Assembly (NCBI GenBank): GCA_020634855.1
Contig: JACKAU010000004.1
Coordinates: 62,001 to 126,000 of the forward strand
Length of the DNA: 64,000 nt
Direction: 5' to 3'
Source: Anaerolineales bacterium
GTDB lineage: Bacteria; Chloroflexota; Anaerolineae; 4572-78; J111
Shown: positions 7,880 to 16,930 of the stretch, piece by piece
Layout of the letters: every line of letters begins with the position of its first letter
Numbering within the stretch: the stretch's first letter is position 1
Position numbers and translations under genes: made by a program
Notes under the pieces: generated by a model
The model's database searches: none
Seen by the model: only the letters and a program-made list of their open reading frames with translations
What the model was told of the DNA's origin: nothing

Positions 7880-10800
7880 GTGGGGAAGATGCTACGATTA
7901 AAGCTCTTAGGCTATCCCGAAATCACCATTGATGACCGCCAGGTAACCGAGGCTATGCCCAGTAAGGCTCAGGCCATTCTCTTTTATTTGGCGATCACCG
8001 GTCAAACCCAGCCGCGCGCCGCCCTGGCCGGATTGCTGTGGGGTGATATGCCGGAGACCGCGGCCCGCACTAATCTACGCAAAGCTTTGGCCGACCTGCG
8101 CCGCATGGCCGGCGATTATCTCGACATTAGTCGTTATGATGTCGCATTCAAATCTGACAGCCAGATTTGGATCGATGCCGTTCGCTTTACGGCTAATATT
8201 GGGACAGCCACTACCGCCAACATCCAACACCTTCAAGAAGCGGTCGATCTCTATGGCAACGATTTCTTGAGCGGTTTCTATGTGCTCAACGCGCCCGATT
8301 TTGAAAACTGGATGCTGGCTGAACAGGCCCGCTTGCGTGAACTGGTTGTTCAGGCGCTTCAAGAGTTGGCCGGTCATCACGCCCGGCAAAATAACCTGGC
8401 CGACAGTATCCGCTATTTGCGGCAACTGCTCGCTCTGGAACCGTGGCGCGAAGAGGCCCATCGGCGCCTAATGCTGTTGTTGGCCCGTGACGGCCAACGC
8501 GGCGCGGCCCTGGCCCAATACGAAATTTGCCGAGACATGTTGGCCGAAGAGTTGGACGTCGAGCCGGGGATTGAAACGACGGCTTTGTATAAACGTATCA
8601 AAGCTGGTCAGATAGAACCGGCCTCTCCGGCCGATGTAGCTGCCGAGGCCATGTCGGCACAAACGAACAAGTTGGTCCTGCTGCACAACCTGCCCCCCCG
8701 GCTCACACCGTTTATTGGCCGGGGGCAGGAGCTTGACACGCTTGACCGGCTGCTCCACAGCCCCGATGTCCGCTTGGTGACGCTCATTGGCCCCGGCGGG
8801 ATGGGTAAAACCCGTCTGGCTCTGGCCACGGCCGAGCGCCAATTGGCTTCCCCAACAAATGGCTCACCGATGTCCTCGCCCTTTCCCCAGGGCGTTTATT
8901 TTGTCTCGCTGGCGCAGCTCGATACCGCCGAACATATTATTCCGACCATAGCCGACGCGCTCAACTACGCGTTGGAAACGGGCGGACAAAAAGCTCGCTC
9001 GGCCAAACAGCAAATTCTCGACTACTTGCGCCAAAAACAACTTTTGCTCATCTTTGATAATTTCGAGCACGTGCTGGAGGGCGTCGATCTCATCCTTGAT
9101 ATTTTGCAGACAGCCCCGGCCGTCAAAATTGTGGCCACCTCACGGGAAAGGCTCCGGCTGCACCAGGAGCATGTTTTCGCGATCAAAGGGTTAGAGTTTC
9201 CGGGTCAGGAACGGATCTTTATTAATGACGATAGCCTCGATTGTCCCGCCATCGAACTGTTCTTGCAAAGCGCCCGGCGCGTTCAACCCAATTTTGAGCT
9301 AACGGCTACTAACTGGCAGGCATTGCTTGAGATCTGCCATCTGGTCGAAGGGATGCCACTGGGCATCGAATTGGCCGCCTCCTGGGTTGATATGCTGTCT
9401 ATCGCCGATATCGCTGCTGAAATTCGCGCTAACATGGATTTCCTTGAGACCGATGTCCACAACTTGCCGGCTCGCCAGCGCAGTCTACGCGCCATATTTG
9501 AAACCTCCTGGCAGCGCCTCGACGCTCCGGAGCAGGACGTTTTTGCCCAACTCTCTATCTTTCGAGGCGGCTTCACTCGCCAGGCGGCGCAGAAAATTAC
9601 CGGCGCATCACTGCGGATGCTGACCAAACTGGCCGACAAGTCGCTGTTGCAGTTTGATAAACAGCGTGGCCGCTACCAAATTCATGAGATGCTGCGCCAG
9701 TACGGCGCGGAACAGTTGATCACCACGGTCATCGACAAAGTGATCATTTGGGATCGGTATAGCGCCTATTACTGCGCTGCCCTCCATAAACTACAACCCG
9801 ATCTTAAAAGCGGCCGGCAGCGGTCGGCCCTGGCCTTGATCGAGTCGGACCTGGAAAATGCCCGAACAGCCTGGAAATGGGCGGTCGCGTGCCGGTACGT
9901 CGATCAGCTGGCCCAAGCGATGGATAGTTTGGGCCATTTTTATGAATGGCAAGGGCGCTACCAAGAAGGCATCGAGGCCTTTGAAACGGCAGCGGCGGCG
10001 CTACACGTCCACGTCCGCGAATGGACAGGGTCCGAAGCCATTGAGGCTAAGCTGGTTTTGGCCCAATTATTAGCCTGGCAAAGTGTATTTAACCGCTTAT
10101 TGGGACGCACCGACACGGCCGAGGCGCTGCTTGACCAATGTCTTGACCTTTTGGACGATCCGGCGCTGGCGGCAGAAGATACCCGGCCGGCCAGGGCGTT
10201 CGCCTTGCTTCAGTTAGGCAGCAGCACCTTTGTGACCAACAACACCATTTATCAACGCTACCGGCAAAGTCTGGATTTGTACCGCCAATTGAATGATCCG
10301 TGGGGTATCGCTATGGCGTTGTCTTCGTTGGGACGCTTTACCCGGACAACCGGCGACTACGTCAAAACCCAACAACTCTGGGAAGAGAGCTTGGAGCGAT
10401 GGCGAATGTTGGGTAACGAGCGCGGCATCGCCAACGCGCTGGCCGAATTGAGTTTGCTGGCTCGCTACCAGAGTCATTACCCGGAAGCCGAGCGGCTGGC
10501 CCAGGAGTGCCTGCTGCTGGCGCGAGATCTGGACAATCGAGCGGCTATTGCCGACGGATTGGGCAACCTGGCTATGTCCTATTATTTTCTGGGTAAATTT
10601 CCGCAAGCCCACGATGCGTTGGTGGAGTGTCTGGCGCTGTGTGACGACCTGGGCGACTCTAAATCTTCGATGATCGCCTGTTTCCGGCTGGGTATTGCCA
10701 ATGGTGGGCAAGGTAATTTTGAACAGGCCAAACACTACGCCGAGCGCGGGTTGCAGATTGCCCGGCGGGTGGACGACTCCTTTGGCATCGCCTTGTTAAA

Positions 10801-11305
10801 CTATATTTTGGGGGCAATTGCTATCTGCCAGGGATCATTTTCTGAAGCTCAACGCTTATTAAAACAGAGCGTAGAGATAGGCCGCGCGACTGGGTTGCTC
10901 ACGGAAGTCAGCTTCGCCTTGCAAGAGTTGGCGCTGGCTGAATACGGTTTAGGTCATTTGCCGCAAGCGCGCCACTACACCGTTGAGGCGCTCCAAAAAG
11001 CGATTGAAGCCGGCGACACCATTTCTTTGGCGATCAATATTTTGCCGGCGGCCCTATTGCTGGCCGAACAAGGCCACATCCGGCGTGCGGCGGAACTGTG
11101 GGGGATGATTGAAGGTGAGCCGTGGCTGGCCCACAGCGCTATATTTGATATTGCCCAGCGAGGAATAAAAGCGGCCATAGCTGAGTTACCTTCAGAAGAG
11201 GTTGAGGCCGCCCGCATCAGAGGCCAAGCACTCAACCTAAGAGAAACGGCGCCGCATTTACTAGGTCAGCTTCAATCGCTGGGGTGGCAATCGGGTCAGA
11301 ATTAA
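7880..11305 (+). CDS. SARP-type STAND regulator: wHTH-BTAD-NB-ARC-TPR
   Basis: 1141 aa from GTG 7880 (an in-frame ATG at 7889 is equally possible; the GGGGAAG stretch lies too close to it to decide). Residues about 5-100 form an OmpR/SARP-like winged helix and 105-250 the bacterial transcriptional activation domain. NB-ARC begins near 275, with Walker A GPGGMGKTR at about 303 and Walker B LLLIFDNFEHV at about 389. Residues 600-1130 are helical TPR-like repeats. Such proteins are ATP-dependent molecular switches that bind DNA and activate nearby genes when a ligand meets the TPR sensor. The target is unknown; the convergent FAD oxidase next door is one candidate. Confidence 0.92.
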   Translation: MGKMLRLKLLGYPEITIDDRQVTEAMPSKAQAILFYLAITGQTQPRAALAGLLWGDMPETAARTNLRKALADLRRMAGDYLDISRYDVAFKSDSQIWIDAVRFTANIGTATTANIQHLQEAVDLYGNDFLSGFYVLNAPDFENWMLAEQARLRELVVQALQELAGHHARQNNLADSIRYLRQLLALEPWREEAHRRLMLLLARDGQRGAALAQYEICRDMLAEELDVEPGIETTALYKRIKAGQIEPASPADVAAEAMSAQTNKLVLLHNLPPRLTPFIGRGQELDTLDRLLHSPDVRLVTLIGPGGMGKTRLALATAERQLASPTNGSPMSSPFPQGVYFVSLAQLDTAEHIIPTIADALNYALETGGQKARSAKQQILDYLRQKQLLLIFDNFEHVLEGVDLILDILQTAPAVKIVATSRERLRLHQEHVFAIKGLEFPGQERIFINDDSLDCPAIELFLQSARRVQPNFELTATNWQALLEICHLVEGMPLGIELAASWVDMLSIADIAAEIRANMDFLETDVHNLPARQRSLRAIFETSWQRLDAPEQDVFAQLSIFRGGFTRQAAQKITGASLRMLTKLADKSLLQFDKQRGRYQIHEMLRQYGAEQLITTVIDKVIIWDRYSAYYCAALHKLQPDLKSGRQRSALALIESDLENARTAWKWAVACRYVDQLAQAMDSLGHFYEWQGRYQEGIEAFETAAAALHVHVREWTGSEAIEAKLVLAQLLAWQSVFNRLLGRTDTAEALLDQCLDLLDDPALAAEDTRPARAFALLQLGSSTFVTNNTIYQRYRQSLDLYRQLNDPWGIAMALSSLGRFTRTTGDYVKTQQLWEESLERWRMLGNERGIANALAELSLLARYQSHYPEAERLAQECLLLARDLDNRAAIADGLGNLAMSYYFLGKFPQAHDALVECLALCDDLGDSKSSMIACFRLGIANGGQGNFEQAKHYAERGLQIARRVDDSFGIALLNYILGAIAICQGSFSEAQRLLKQSVEIGRATGLLTEVSFALQELALAEYGLGHLPQARHYTVEALQKAIEAGDTISLAINILPAALLLAEQGHIRRAAELWGMIEGEPWLAHSAIFDIAQRGIKAAIAELPSEEVEAARIRGQALNLRETAPHLLGQLQSLGWQSGQN

Positions 11306-11360
11306 GGAAAAACGTCCTTGTCCGGAGTAGTGGTAACACTCGATGGAATAGTCAAGATTA

Positions 11361-11422
11361 ACAGGATTAACAAGATTCTTAAAATTTATGCCAAAAAATC
11401 CTGTAAATCTTGTCAATCCTGT
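11361..11422. repeat. Inverted repeat, ACAGGATT...AATCCTGT
   Basis: The arms at 11361-11377 and about 11406-11422 match at 16 of 17 positions (ACAGGATTaACAAGATT and its complement). A third related ATCCTGT copy lies between them. It is non-coding and lies in the gap between convergent genes. It is probably a dispersed mini-repeat. Confidence 0.6.
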
Positions 11423-11527
11423 CTGGATTTGTCTTCAAATTGGCCGATATTTTACACACGATAGCGTTCCACGATTTAACGCGGAGCTACCGGAGTTGCC
11501 AATAACATCTTATCGGCGATATTGAAT

Positions 11528-11579
11528 GGGAGTAGGTGTAGGAAGCAAGCTTACCTCTTACTTCCTACGCCTTACTCCC
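11528..11579. repeat. Hairpin between convergent genes
   Basis: Arms of about 18 nt (GGGAGTAGGTGTAGGAAG and a near-perfect complement ending at 11579) enclose a 15-nt loop. It is 9 nt beyond the stop of the FAD oxidase gene and could act as a transcript-end stem-loop, although no T tract follows. Confidence 0.55.
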
Positions 11580-11587
11580 TACTTCAT

Positions 11588-13024
11588 CTAATGACTCGGT
11601 TTGATGTTCTGGTTCAGGCTGAAGAAGTTGGTGGGATCGTATTGGTCTTTGAGCGCTTGCAGCCGATGGTATTTATCGCCAAAAGCGGCGCGCATCATCT
11701 CGTCACCCTCTTCCAGGAAGCCGGGGAAGTTCAAATAGCGGCTGCCGTCGGAAAATTCTTCCATATCGGCAATGAACTCGCGCAGCCAAGTGAGGTTGGC
11801 CTCATCATCCTCAGGATGCTCCCAGTTGGCTTCCGGGCTGAGCAAGAACGCTGCCTGGCGGCCGTGAAATGCACTTTCGCTATCGCGGCCCCGCTTGACC
11901 GCGCCGCCAACGTGCCACAGATCGACTGTACTAAAGACCGACGGCTGCCGGCGAGCGTGCTTGACAAAGCGGTCGATGACCTCATCATCCAACCGGCTCA
12001 GGTTTAGCGATTTCCAATAGTAGCGCAGCCCATCCGGATAATCGGCGTCAAAGGCCTTTTGGGCTTCGATGTAGGGCATAATGCCGCTAAAATCGACCAG
12101 AGGCTCGCCAAAATCAACCAGCGGTTTCATAATCCGTTGGCCTGCTGCGGCATCGCCGGCAAACATCGCCCCAAAGAGAACAAAGGGTTTGTTGTGAATA
12201 GGCTCGGGGAATAGTTCGGGTTCGGGTGGAACAATACCGGAGGCCATGATAGTGCTGATCTCGTCGGGCGCTTGGCTGGAATAGTCGCGGTAGAATTGGA
12301 TAGCTCGTTTTAGATTGTCGCCGGACGCATCGTGTAATATAAAAGTAAAAGCCACTTCCGGGCCAACCGGATGGAGTTGGTACTCAAACTCGGTGACGAT
12401 ACCGAAGTTGCCGCCGCCGCCGCGCAAGCCCCACAGCAGATCGCTGTTTTCGTATTCATTGGCGGTGACTATCCGGCCGTCGGCCGTGACGACCTGCGCC
12501 CCAATAAGATTGTCGCAGCTCAGACCGTACTTATTGCGTAGCCAGCCGAAGCCGCCGCCCAACGTCAACCCGGCGATGCCTGTCGCCGACACAACTCCCA
12601 TTGGCGTGGCTAAGCCGTAAGCCTGGGTCGCCGCATCCAGATCGCCGATGGTCGCTCCGCCCTGAGCGCGGGCTGTACGCGCATCGGCGTCCACGACAAC
12701 ATTGTTGAGCTGGGACAGGTCGATGACCAGGCCTCCGTCAGCCGCCACGGCTAAACCGGCGACATTGTGTCCCCCACCGCGGACTGCCACCCGCAGATTG
12801 TTTTCGCGGGCAAAGTTAACAGCAGTAACAGCATCTTCAACGCTGGCACAGCGAGCAATCAACGCCGGATAGCGATCAATCATGCCATTCCACACAGCGC
12901 GAGTCTCGTCATAATTGGCGTCACCGGCGCGGATGAGTTCGCCTTGCAATTGATCGGCAAAATTCTGAACGGTTTGTTCATTGAGATAACTTTCAAGAAT
13001 TGGGGTAGTTTGTATTTTCAACAT
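11588..13024 (-). CDS. Bicovalent FAD-linked oxidase (BBE-like)
   Basis: 478 aa from ATG 13024, chosen for AAAGG 6 nt upstream; an ATG 21 nt earlier lacks a site. It is a PCMH-type FAD-binding protein of the berberine bridge enzyme/GlcD group. VRGGGHNVAG contains the His that carries 8-alpha-histidyl-FAD and GLSCDNL the Cys of the 6-S-cysteinyl bond, so flavin should be attached twice. The C-terminal BBE segment DPTNFFSLNQNI is present. These enzymes oxidise sugars, alcohols or alkaloid-like substrates with O2. No signal peptide is seen, so it is probably cytoplasmic. The substrate is unknown. Confidence 0.92.
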   Translation of the reverse strand: MLKIQTTPILESYLNEQTVQNFADQLQGELIRAGDANYDETRAVWNGMIDRYPALIARCASVEDAVTAVNFARENNLRVAVRGGGHNVAGLAVAADGGLVIDLSQLNNVVVDADARTARAQGGATIGDLDAATQAYGLATPMGVVSATGIAGLTLGGGFGWLRNKYGLSCDNLIGAQVVTADGRIVTANEYENSDLLWGLRGGGGNFGIVTEFEYQLHPVGPEVAFTFILHDASGDNLKRAIQFYRDYSSQAPDEISTIMASGIVPPEPELFPEPIHNKPFVLFGAMFAGDAAAGQRIMKPLVDFGEPLVDFSGIMPYIEAQKAFDADYPDGLRYYWKSLNLSRLDDEVIDRFVKHARRQPSVFSTVDLWHVGGAVKRGRDSESAFHGRQAAFLLSPEANWEHPEDDEANLTWLREFIADMEEFSDGSRYLNFPGFLEEGDEMMRAAFGDKYHRLQALKDQYDPTNFFSLNQNIKPSH

Positions 13025-13165
13025 TTTGTACCTTTCTAGATTCATAAAATTTAATTAAACGACTTGCAATACATCAAAAGATCGGATACCCTTTAATTAA
13101 GGCCATATTGTGTACTCCTTGTAAGTTGTAGTGAGTGTGAGATAGAAGTATCTAGTACCCAGGGT

Positions 13166-13195
13166 AATGGGCCAGGTCAGTTGACCTGGCCCATT
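13166..13195. terminator. Strong 14-bp hairpin, terminator-like
   Basis: AATGGGCCAGGTCA and TGACCTGGCCCATT pair perfectly around 2 nt. T-rich sequence follows only on the plus strand, whereas both flanking genes are on the minus strand. It follows the stop at 13221 by 26 nt, so it may end that transcript as a bare stem or block read-through from the plus strand. Confidence 0.5.
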
Positions 13196-13220
13196 TTCTT
13201 TTTCAGCGGTTAGTCAACCA

Positions 13221-13850
13221 CTACTTTGCCAGAGCCAGAACGCTGCCGGTTTCCAGATCGATTTCCAGGCGGAGGTTGACCCCTTCGGTGGCGTTGAAGC
13301 CCAAAAATGTCTGGTGAGCTTCGCCGGCAGCGCCCACGTATTGGCCGGTACCGCCGGTGATAGCGCGGGTAATCGCCACATCGATTTCAGCCAGTTCGTA
13401 GCCTTCGGTTACCAGCGTTTCAACGCCGAGTTCATCACCAAAATTGTAGAGTTGGGTGGTGATAACCATGGGACCGCTGGTAGTGTGAGCGCCATCGCCC
13501 ACAAAGTAGCCCCGGCAGGTCCACTCGCCGATCACTTTCTCCGGAAACTCAGGCTCGCCATTGGGCAAAACACCGCTGGTGGCGTCGATGGCGCCATATT
13601 CGTAGATGTAGCCCTGAGTAATGAAGGAATTGCCGTAAGCGGGCATGCCATCTTCCTCAAATACAACCGACTGATCAAAAACAAAGCGACTCATATCTTC
13701 TGAGACATCAAATTTGAGAATGTGAGTCTCAGCTTCTACAGCGCCGGTATCTTCGCCGGTGCTGGCAAAAACAACAACAGCTCCACCGGCGGTGATGATC
13801 AATATCACTGTCAGAATGATGATCCATTGCATTGAACGTACGCTAGACAT
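13221..13850 (-). CDS. Exported allene-oxide-cyclase/dirigent-barrel-like protein
   Basis: 209 aa with a GGGAG site upstream of ATG 13850. Residues 8-30 form one hydrophobic segment (signal peptide or anchor), so the rest lies outside the membrane. The C-terminal half carries ITGGTGQYVGAAGE, the turn typical of the AOC/dirigent beta-barrel fold, followed by alternating strands. In plants such barrels guide stereochemistry of cyclisation or coupling; bacterial members are uncharacterised. One Cys (in WTCRGYF) is present. The neighbouring FAD oxidase lies downstream in the same direction, but a strong hairpin separates them. The fold assignment is from motif only. Confidence 0.65.
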   Translation of the reverse strand: MSSVRSMQWIIILTVILIITAGGAVVVFASTGEDTGAVEAETHILKFDVSEDMSRFVFDQSVVFEEDGMPAYGNSFITQGYIYEYGAIDATSGVLPNGEPEFPEKVIGEWTCRGYFVGDGAHTTSGPMVITTQLYNFGDELGVETLVTEGYELAEIDVAITRAITGGTGQYVGAAGEAHQTFLGFNATEGVNLRLEIDLETGSVLALAK

Positions 13851-14283
13851 TTTTATCTCCCTATTAGTTAGTTTTTATGAAACATTGTGACCCTAATATA
13901 CTCTGGATTGAACAACCCGTACTCTATCAAAATAGGGGGATGAGGGTTGGTTTGTGTGAGTTGGGTTGGGTTGTGGGTTGAGTAAAAATGGTCAAACGGT
14001 AGATACGATAGCGGTTGATGTATCTTTATTTGAGTTTGAAGATCGGCTTCTGGATAGAATTTATTTACACCTGGTTTCAATATACCAGCCGACCGTACTC
14101 ATTTCGCGAAAAAAACGTGAAAATCCGGGCTGTTTAGTGTGAATTTTGGTAAAGGGGCAAGGTAGAAAGCGTTAATATTTTTGCTTCTTGACAAGATTTA
14201 GAATATCTTCATAGTTAATTTCAATTCGGTTCCGGCTCGGCCGGATTTGGTGCAGCGTGACGCTCACCGGAAATGGATAAACG
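13851..14283. other. Divergent intergenic region without a gene
   Basis: 433 bp separate the divergent genes. They include a GGTTGG/GTTGGG low-complexity run at about 13945-13980, and a TTGACA at about 14188 without a well-spaced -10. No gene, RNA or convincing operator was seen. Confidence 0.4.
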
Positions 14284-15168
14284 ATGACGATATCAGATTT
14301 TACGGATAGTAATGTAATCCCCTCCGCCGATCCGCTGCCGGTCGAACACAAAGGCTGCCGGTTGACCTATCGCGTTCGGGGCGAGGGGCCGCCGGTTTTG
14401 ATGATTCAAGGGGTAGGGCTGCATGGGGATGGCTGGCTGCCGCAAGTCGATGGCTTGGCCGGCGAATATCGCTGCTTGACTTTCGACAACCGGGGTATGG
14501 GGCGCAGCCAGCCTCTAGGTGAGCCGCTCAGCGTGGCGCAGATGGCGGAGGATGCGTTAGTGCTGCTGGACGCGCAAGGGTGGGATTCGGCCCACGTGAT
14601 GGGCCATTCGCTAGGGGGCTTGATAGCGCTGCATCTAGCGTTGACCGCCCGCGAGCGAGTGCGCAGCCTGGCGCTGCTCTGCACGTTTGCTCGGGGCAGC
14701 GTCGCCACCAGCCTCTCGCCACGGATGTTCTGGATTGGCCTGCGGACGCGGGTGGGACCGCGTCGCAGCCGCCGGCGGGCGTTTCTGGAAATGATTATGC
14801 CGCCGAGTACCTTGGCGGAGATCGATCGAGACGCTGTGGCCGAAAGTTTGATACCGATCTTCGGTCACGATTTGGCCGATCAGCCGCCCATCGTCATGAA
14901 GCAGTTGGCTGCCATGCGGGTTTACGACGCCACCCCACGGCTGGGAGAATTGGCCGGCTTGCCTACCCTTGTCGTGAGCGCCGCTTACGACCCCATCGCG
15001 CCTCCAACGGCCGGGCGCGTCCTGGCAGCCGGAATACCGCAAGCACGGTATGTCGAAATCGCTGATGCGTCGCATGGCGTTCCCATTCAACAAGCTGACC
15101 GCATCAACACCATGCTACGGGAGCATCTGGCTCAGGCTGAGGTTCATGGGGGCGCCGCCACGACTTAA
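14284..15168 (+). CDS. Alpha/beta-fold hydrolase
   Basis: 294 aa from ATG 14284, the only sensible start, with a weak ribosome site. GHSLGG supplies the nucleophile Ser, SAAYDPIAPP the acid Asp, and DASHGVPIQ the His, giving a complete catalytic triad; IQGVGLHGDGW is the oxyanion-hole region. A basic patch (GPRRSRRR) at the start of the lid domain is notable. It is probably a soluble esterase or haloperoxidase-like hydrolase. The substrate cannot be inferred. Its stop overlaps by 4 bp the stop of the convergent gene at 15165. Confidence 0.88.
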   Translation: MTISDFTDSNVIPSADPLPVEHKGCRLTYRVRGEGPPVLMIQGVGLHGDGWLPQVDGLAGEYRCLTFDNRGMGRSQPLGEPLSVAQMAEDALVLLDAQGWDSAHVMGHSLGGLIALHLALTARERVRSLALLCTFARGSVATSLSPRMFWIGLRTRVGPRRSRRRAFLEMIMPPSTLAEIDRDAVAESLIPIFGHDLADQPPIVMKQLAAMRVYDATPRLGELAGLPTLVVSAAYDPIAPPTAGRVLAAGIPQARYVEIADASHGVPIQQADRINTMLREHLAQAEVHGGAATT

Positions 15169-16049
15169 GCGGTAATCTCGGTTGTCTCAAGCAATCTCAA
15201 ATCAAAGGGGGTAGCGTAAGGTCGAGTCCAATGCAGTTTCAACTGGATACCGGCGTGGTCAGACACGCGGCCTAATCGACCTGAGGTGAGAGGCAACTCT
15301 TCCTCGAACAAGATATCGACCGAGGCAGTGAGCTTAAAGCCGTCCGGCGCACGAACAAAAACGTGATCAATAGGCTGGTGATAACGGCTCGGCAGCTTAA
15401 TGATGGGGAAATAGGTGGGTTTCAGATGACCATCCAGCGGATCGATCATCCCGGTGGCGGCTATAAACTCCTCGTAGAGCCAGCTATGGCGGGGCAAATT
15501 AAAATCTCCGCCGACAATGACCAACACATCGCGATCGATGCTATTCACCACCCCGGCCAGATGCTGCAACTGGGCGTGTTCCAACCGGGCGTATCGGTTG
15601 GACGGCGACCAATCTCCATCGTAATTTGCCGTTAAGTGGGTATTAAGGATAATAACGCGTTGTCCGTCGTGGGTTAGCTCTGTGGCGAGGATGCCCTTAT
15701 GCAGGAGTCGATCCGCCAGCGAAGGTGAACGCCACCAACCGCGCTCGGGGTAAAGAGTAAAGTCACTCCTGGCGATTTCCCGTCGCGACAAGGTGAGCAA
15801 GCCGCCTTTGGGGGCGTAGACAAACGGCTCAAAGGCTTTGAAGGGGAAAGTGGAAAACTTCTTAGCCAGCAACGGGACGTAGTGCCACAACTGCACTTCT
15901 TGAAAGCAGACCACATCGAGCGTCGTGCGGTCGAGTTCACGGGCGATGGTGGTTAACCGGACCTGCGTGTTCCCCACAAAGGGGACGCCAAAGCAGTTGA
16001 GCGTAACCAAATTTAAGGAAGACTGGGTGGAGCGGGTTTCGTCGTTCAT
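15165..16049 (-). CDS. Endonuclease/exonuclease/phosphatase family protein
   Basis: 294 aa from ATG 16049. The frame is open further upstream (ATG 16112 is possible), but homology-like sequence begins at VTLNCFG. EEP-fold motifs are in order: TLNCFG, CFQEVQLW (metal-binding Glu), ILNTHL, GGDFNLP (Asp/Asn) and DHVFV plus VSDHAGI (catalytic Asp-His). It is a Mg-dependent phosphodiesterase or phosphatase of the DNase I/sphingomyelinase-like superfamily, and the substrate is unknown. Its start codon overlaps by 2 nt the divergent start codon at 16048. Confidence 0.85.
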   Translation of the reverse strand: MNDETRSTQSSLNLVTLNCFGVPFVGNTQVRLTTIARELDRTTLDVVCFQEVQLWHYVPLLAKKFSTFPFKAFEPFVYAPKGGLLTLSRREIARSDFTLYPERGWWRSPSLADRLLHKGILATELTHDGQRVIILNTHLTANYDGDWSPSNRYARLEHAQLQHLAGVVNSIDRDVLVIVGGDFNLPRHSWLYEEFIAATGMIDPLDGHLKPTYFPIIKLPSRYHQPIDHVFVRAPDGFKLTASVDILFEEELPLTSGRLGRVSDHAGIQLKLHWTRPYATPFDLRLLETTEITA

Positions 16050-16830
16050 GAGTAGTTTAAATTTATCTCGATTTTGGGAAAGAGGCAAATCAATTAAGGC
16101 CGAGCCGGCCATCGATAACCGTCGCCGGCTGATCAAAACCGCTGTTCGGTATGGGTTATGGCTAGTTTTAGCTGCCACGGCCAATGCGAACCGGCGACAT
16201 TTTGGCCTGACCACGACCTGGCTGCCTCACCTGCTGGGCAACAGTGTGGCCCTTTTTCTCCCGGAGATCTATCGGCTAATCGATAACGGACTTAAACTAA
16301 ATGAACGACTTCCCGCTGACCGGTATCCGACGATGGCTGCTATTCGGCTCTGCCTGGACGATGTGGTCGGCGACAATCCCGATTACGTTGATTACGTCGC
16401 GCCGGCGGCGCTGGCGTATATTGTATCGCATCCCCACTTTAATATCTATCGCGGTTCCTGGGGCGAAAAAAATATTCTCGGTTTTGGCTTTGATAGCATT
16501 CCCCACAGTACCACGGCCTATGCGCTGTCCAATCTGGCTTACGACTCCATCGAGGCCGCTGATAGCCACACCCCGGCCAATACGGTTATCTATCCCTCCG
16601 TCAAGTTCGTCGCCAGGCATAAAATTGTTGCGGTGGGGGCGATTCTGGCCGGCTTGACCCTGTTCTACGAAACCAGCGAATTTCTCATTCATAAGGCCGA
16701 ACTCAAAGCCCGCGATAACGACATCAGCCGGATCAATATGATGTGGAGTTTCAAAGATACGGTGTACGATATCCTATCGAATACCATGGGTTGGGCGGCG
16801 GCGACTTATTTTAGTAGGAGACGGCGTTAA
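16048..16830 (+). CDS. Hypothetical membrane-associated protein
   Basis: 260 aa from ATG 16048. Codons upstream in the open frame are antisense to the divergent gene, so this start is preferred, although no good ribosome site exists. Hydrophobic stretches at about residues 30-45, 62-75, 110-130 and 195-215 suggest several membrane segments. GFGFDSIPHSTTAYALSNL recalls the His-containing motif of DUF2238/YjdF-like membrane proteins, but the match is loose. It shares a CATG with the divergent EEP gene, so the pair are probably co-regulated. No function is assigned. Confidence 0.6.
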   Translation: MSSLNLSRFWERGKSIKAEPAIDNRRRLIKTAVRYGLWLVLAATANANRRHFGLTTTWLPHLLGNSVALFLPEIYRLIDNGLKLNERLPADRYPTMAAIRLCLDDVVGDNPDYVDYVAPAALAYIVSHPHFNIYRGSWGEKNILGFGFDSIPHSTTAYALSNLAYDSIEAADSHTPANTVIYPSVKFVARHKIVAVGAILAGLTLFYETSEFLIHKAELKARDNDISRINMMWSFKDTVYDILSNTMGWAAATYFSRRRR

Positions 16831-16930
16831 GGATCAACACAACAACGGATTAAGAAATCAACGGATTTGAGTTCACCACATTTTCCGGGAAATACTCGTT
16901 TCACCGTTATTGAGATGATACAGACGGAGT

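Noticed and set aside
13868..14080. 70-aa minus-strand frame
   Set aside because: Composition follows the GTTGG low-complexity tract (NPTQLTQTNPHPP); no ribosome site.
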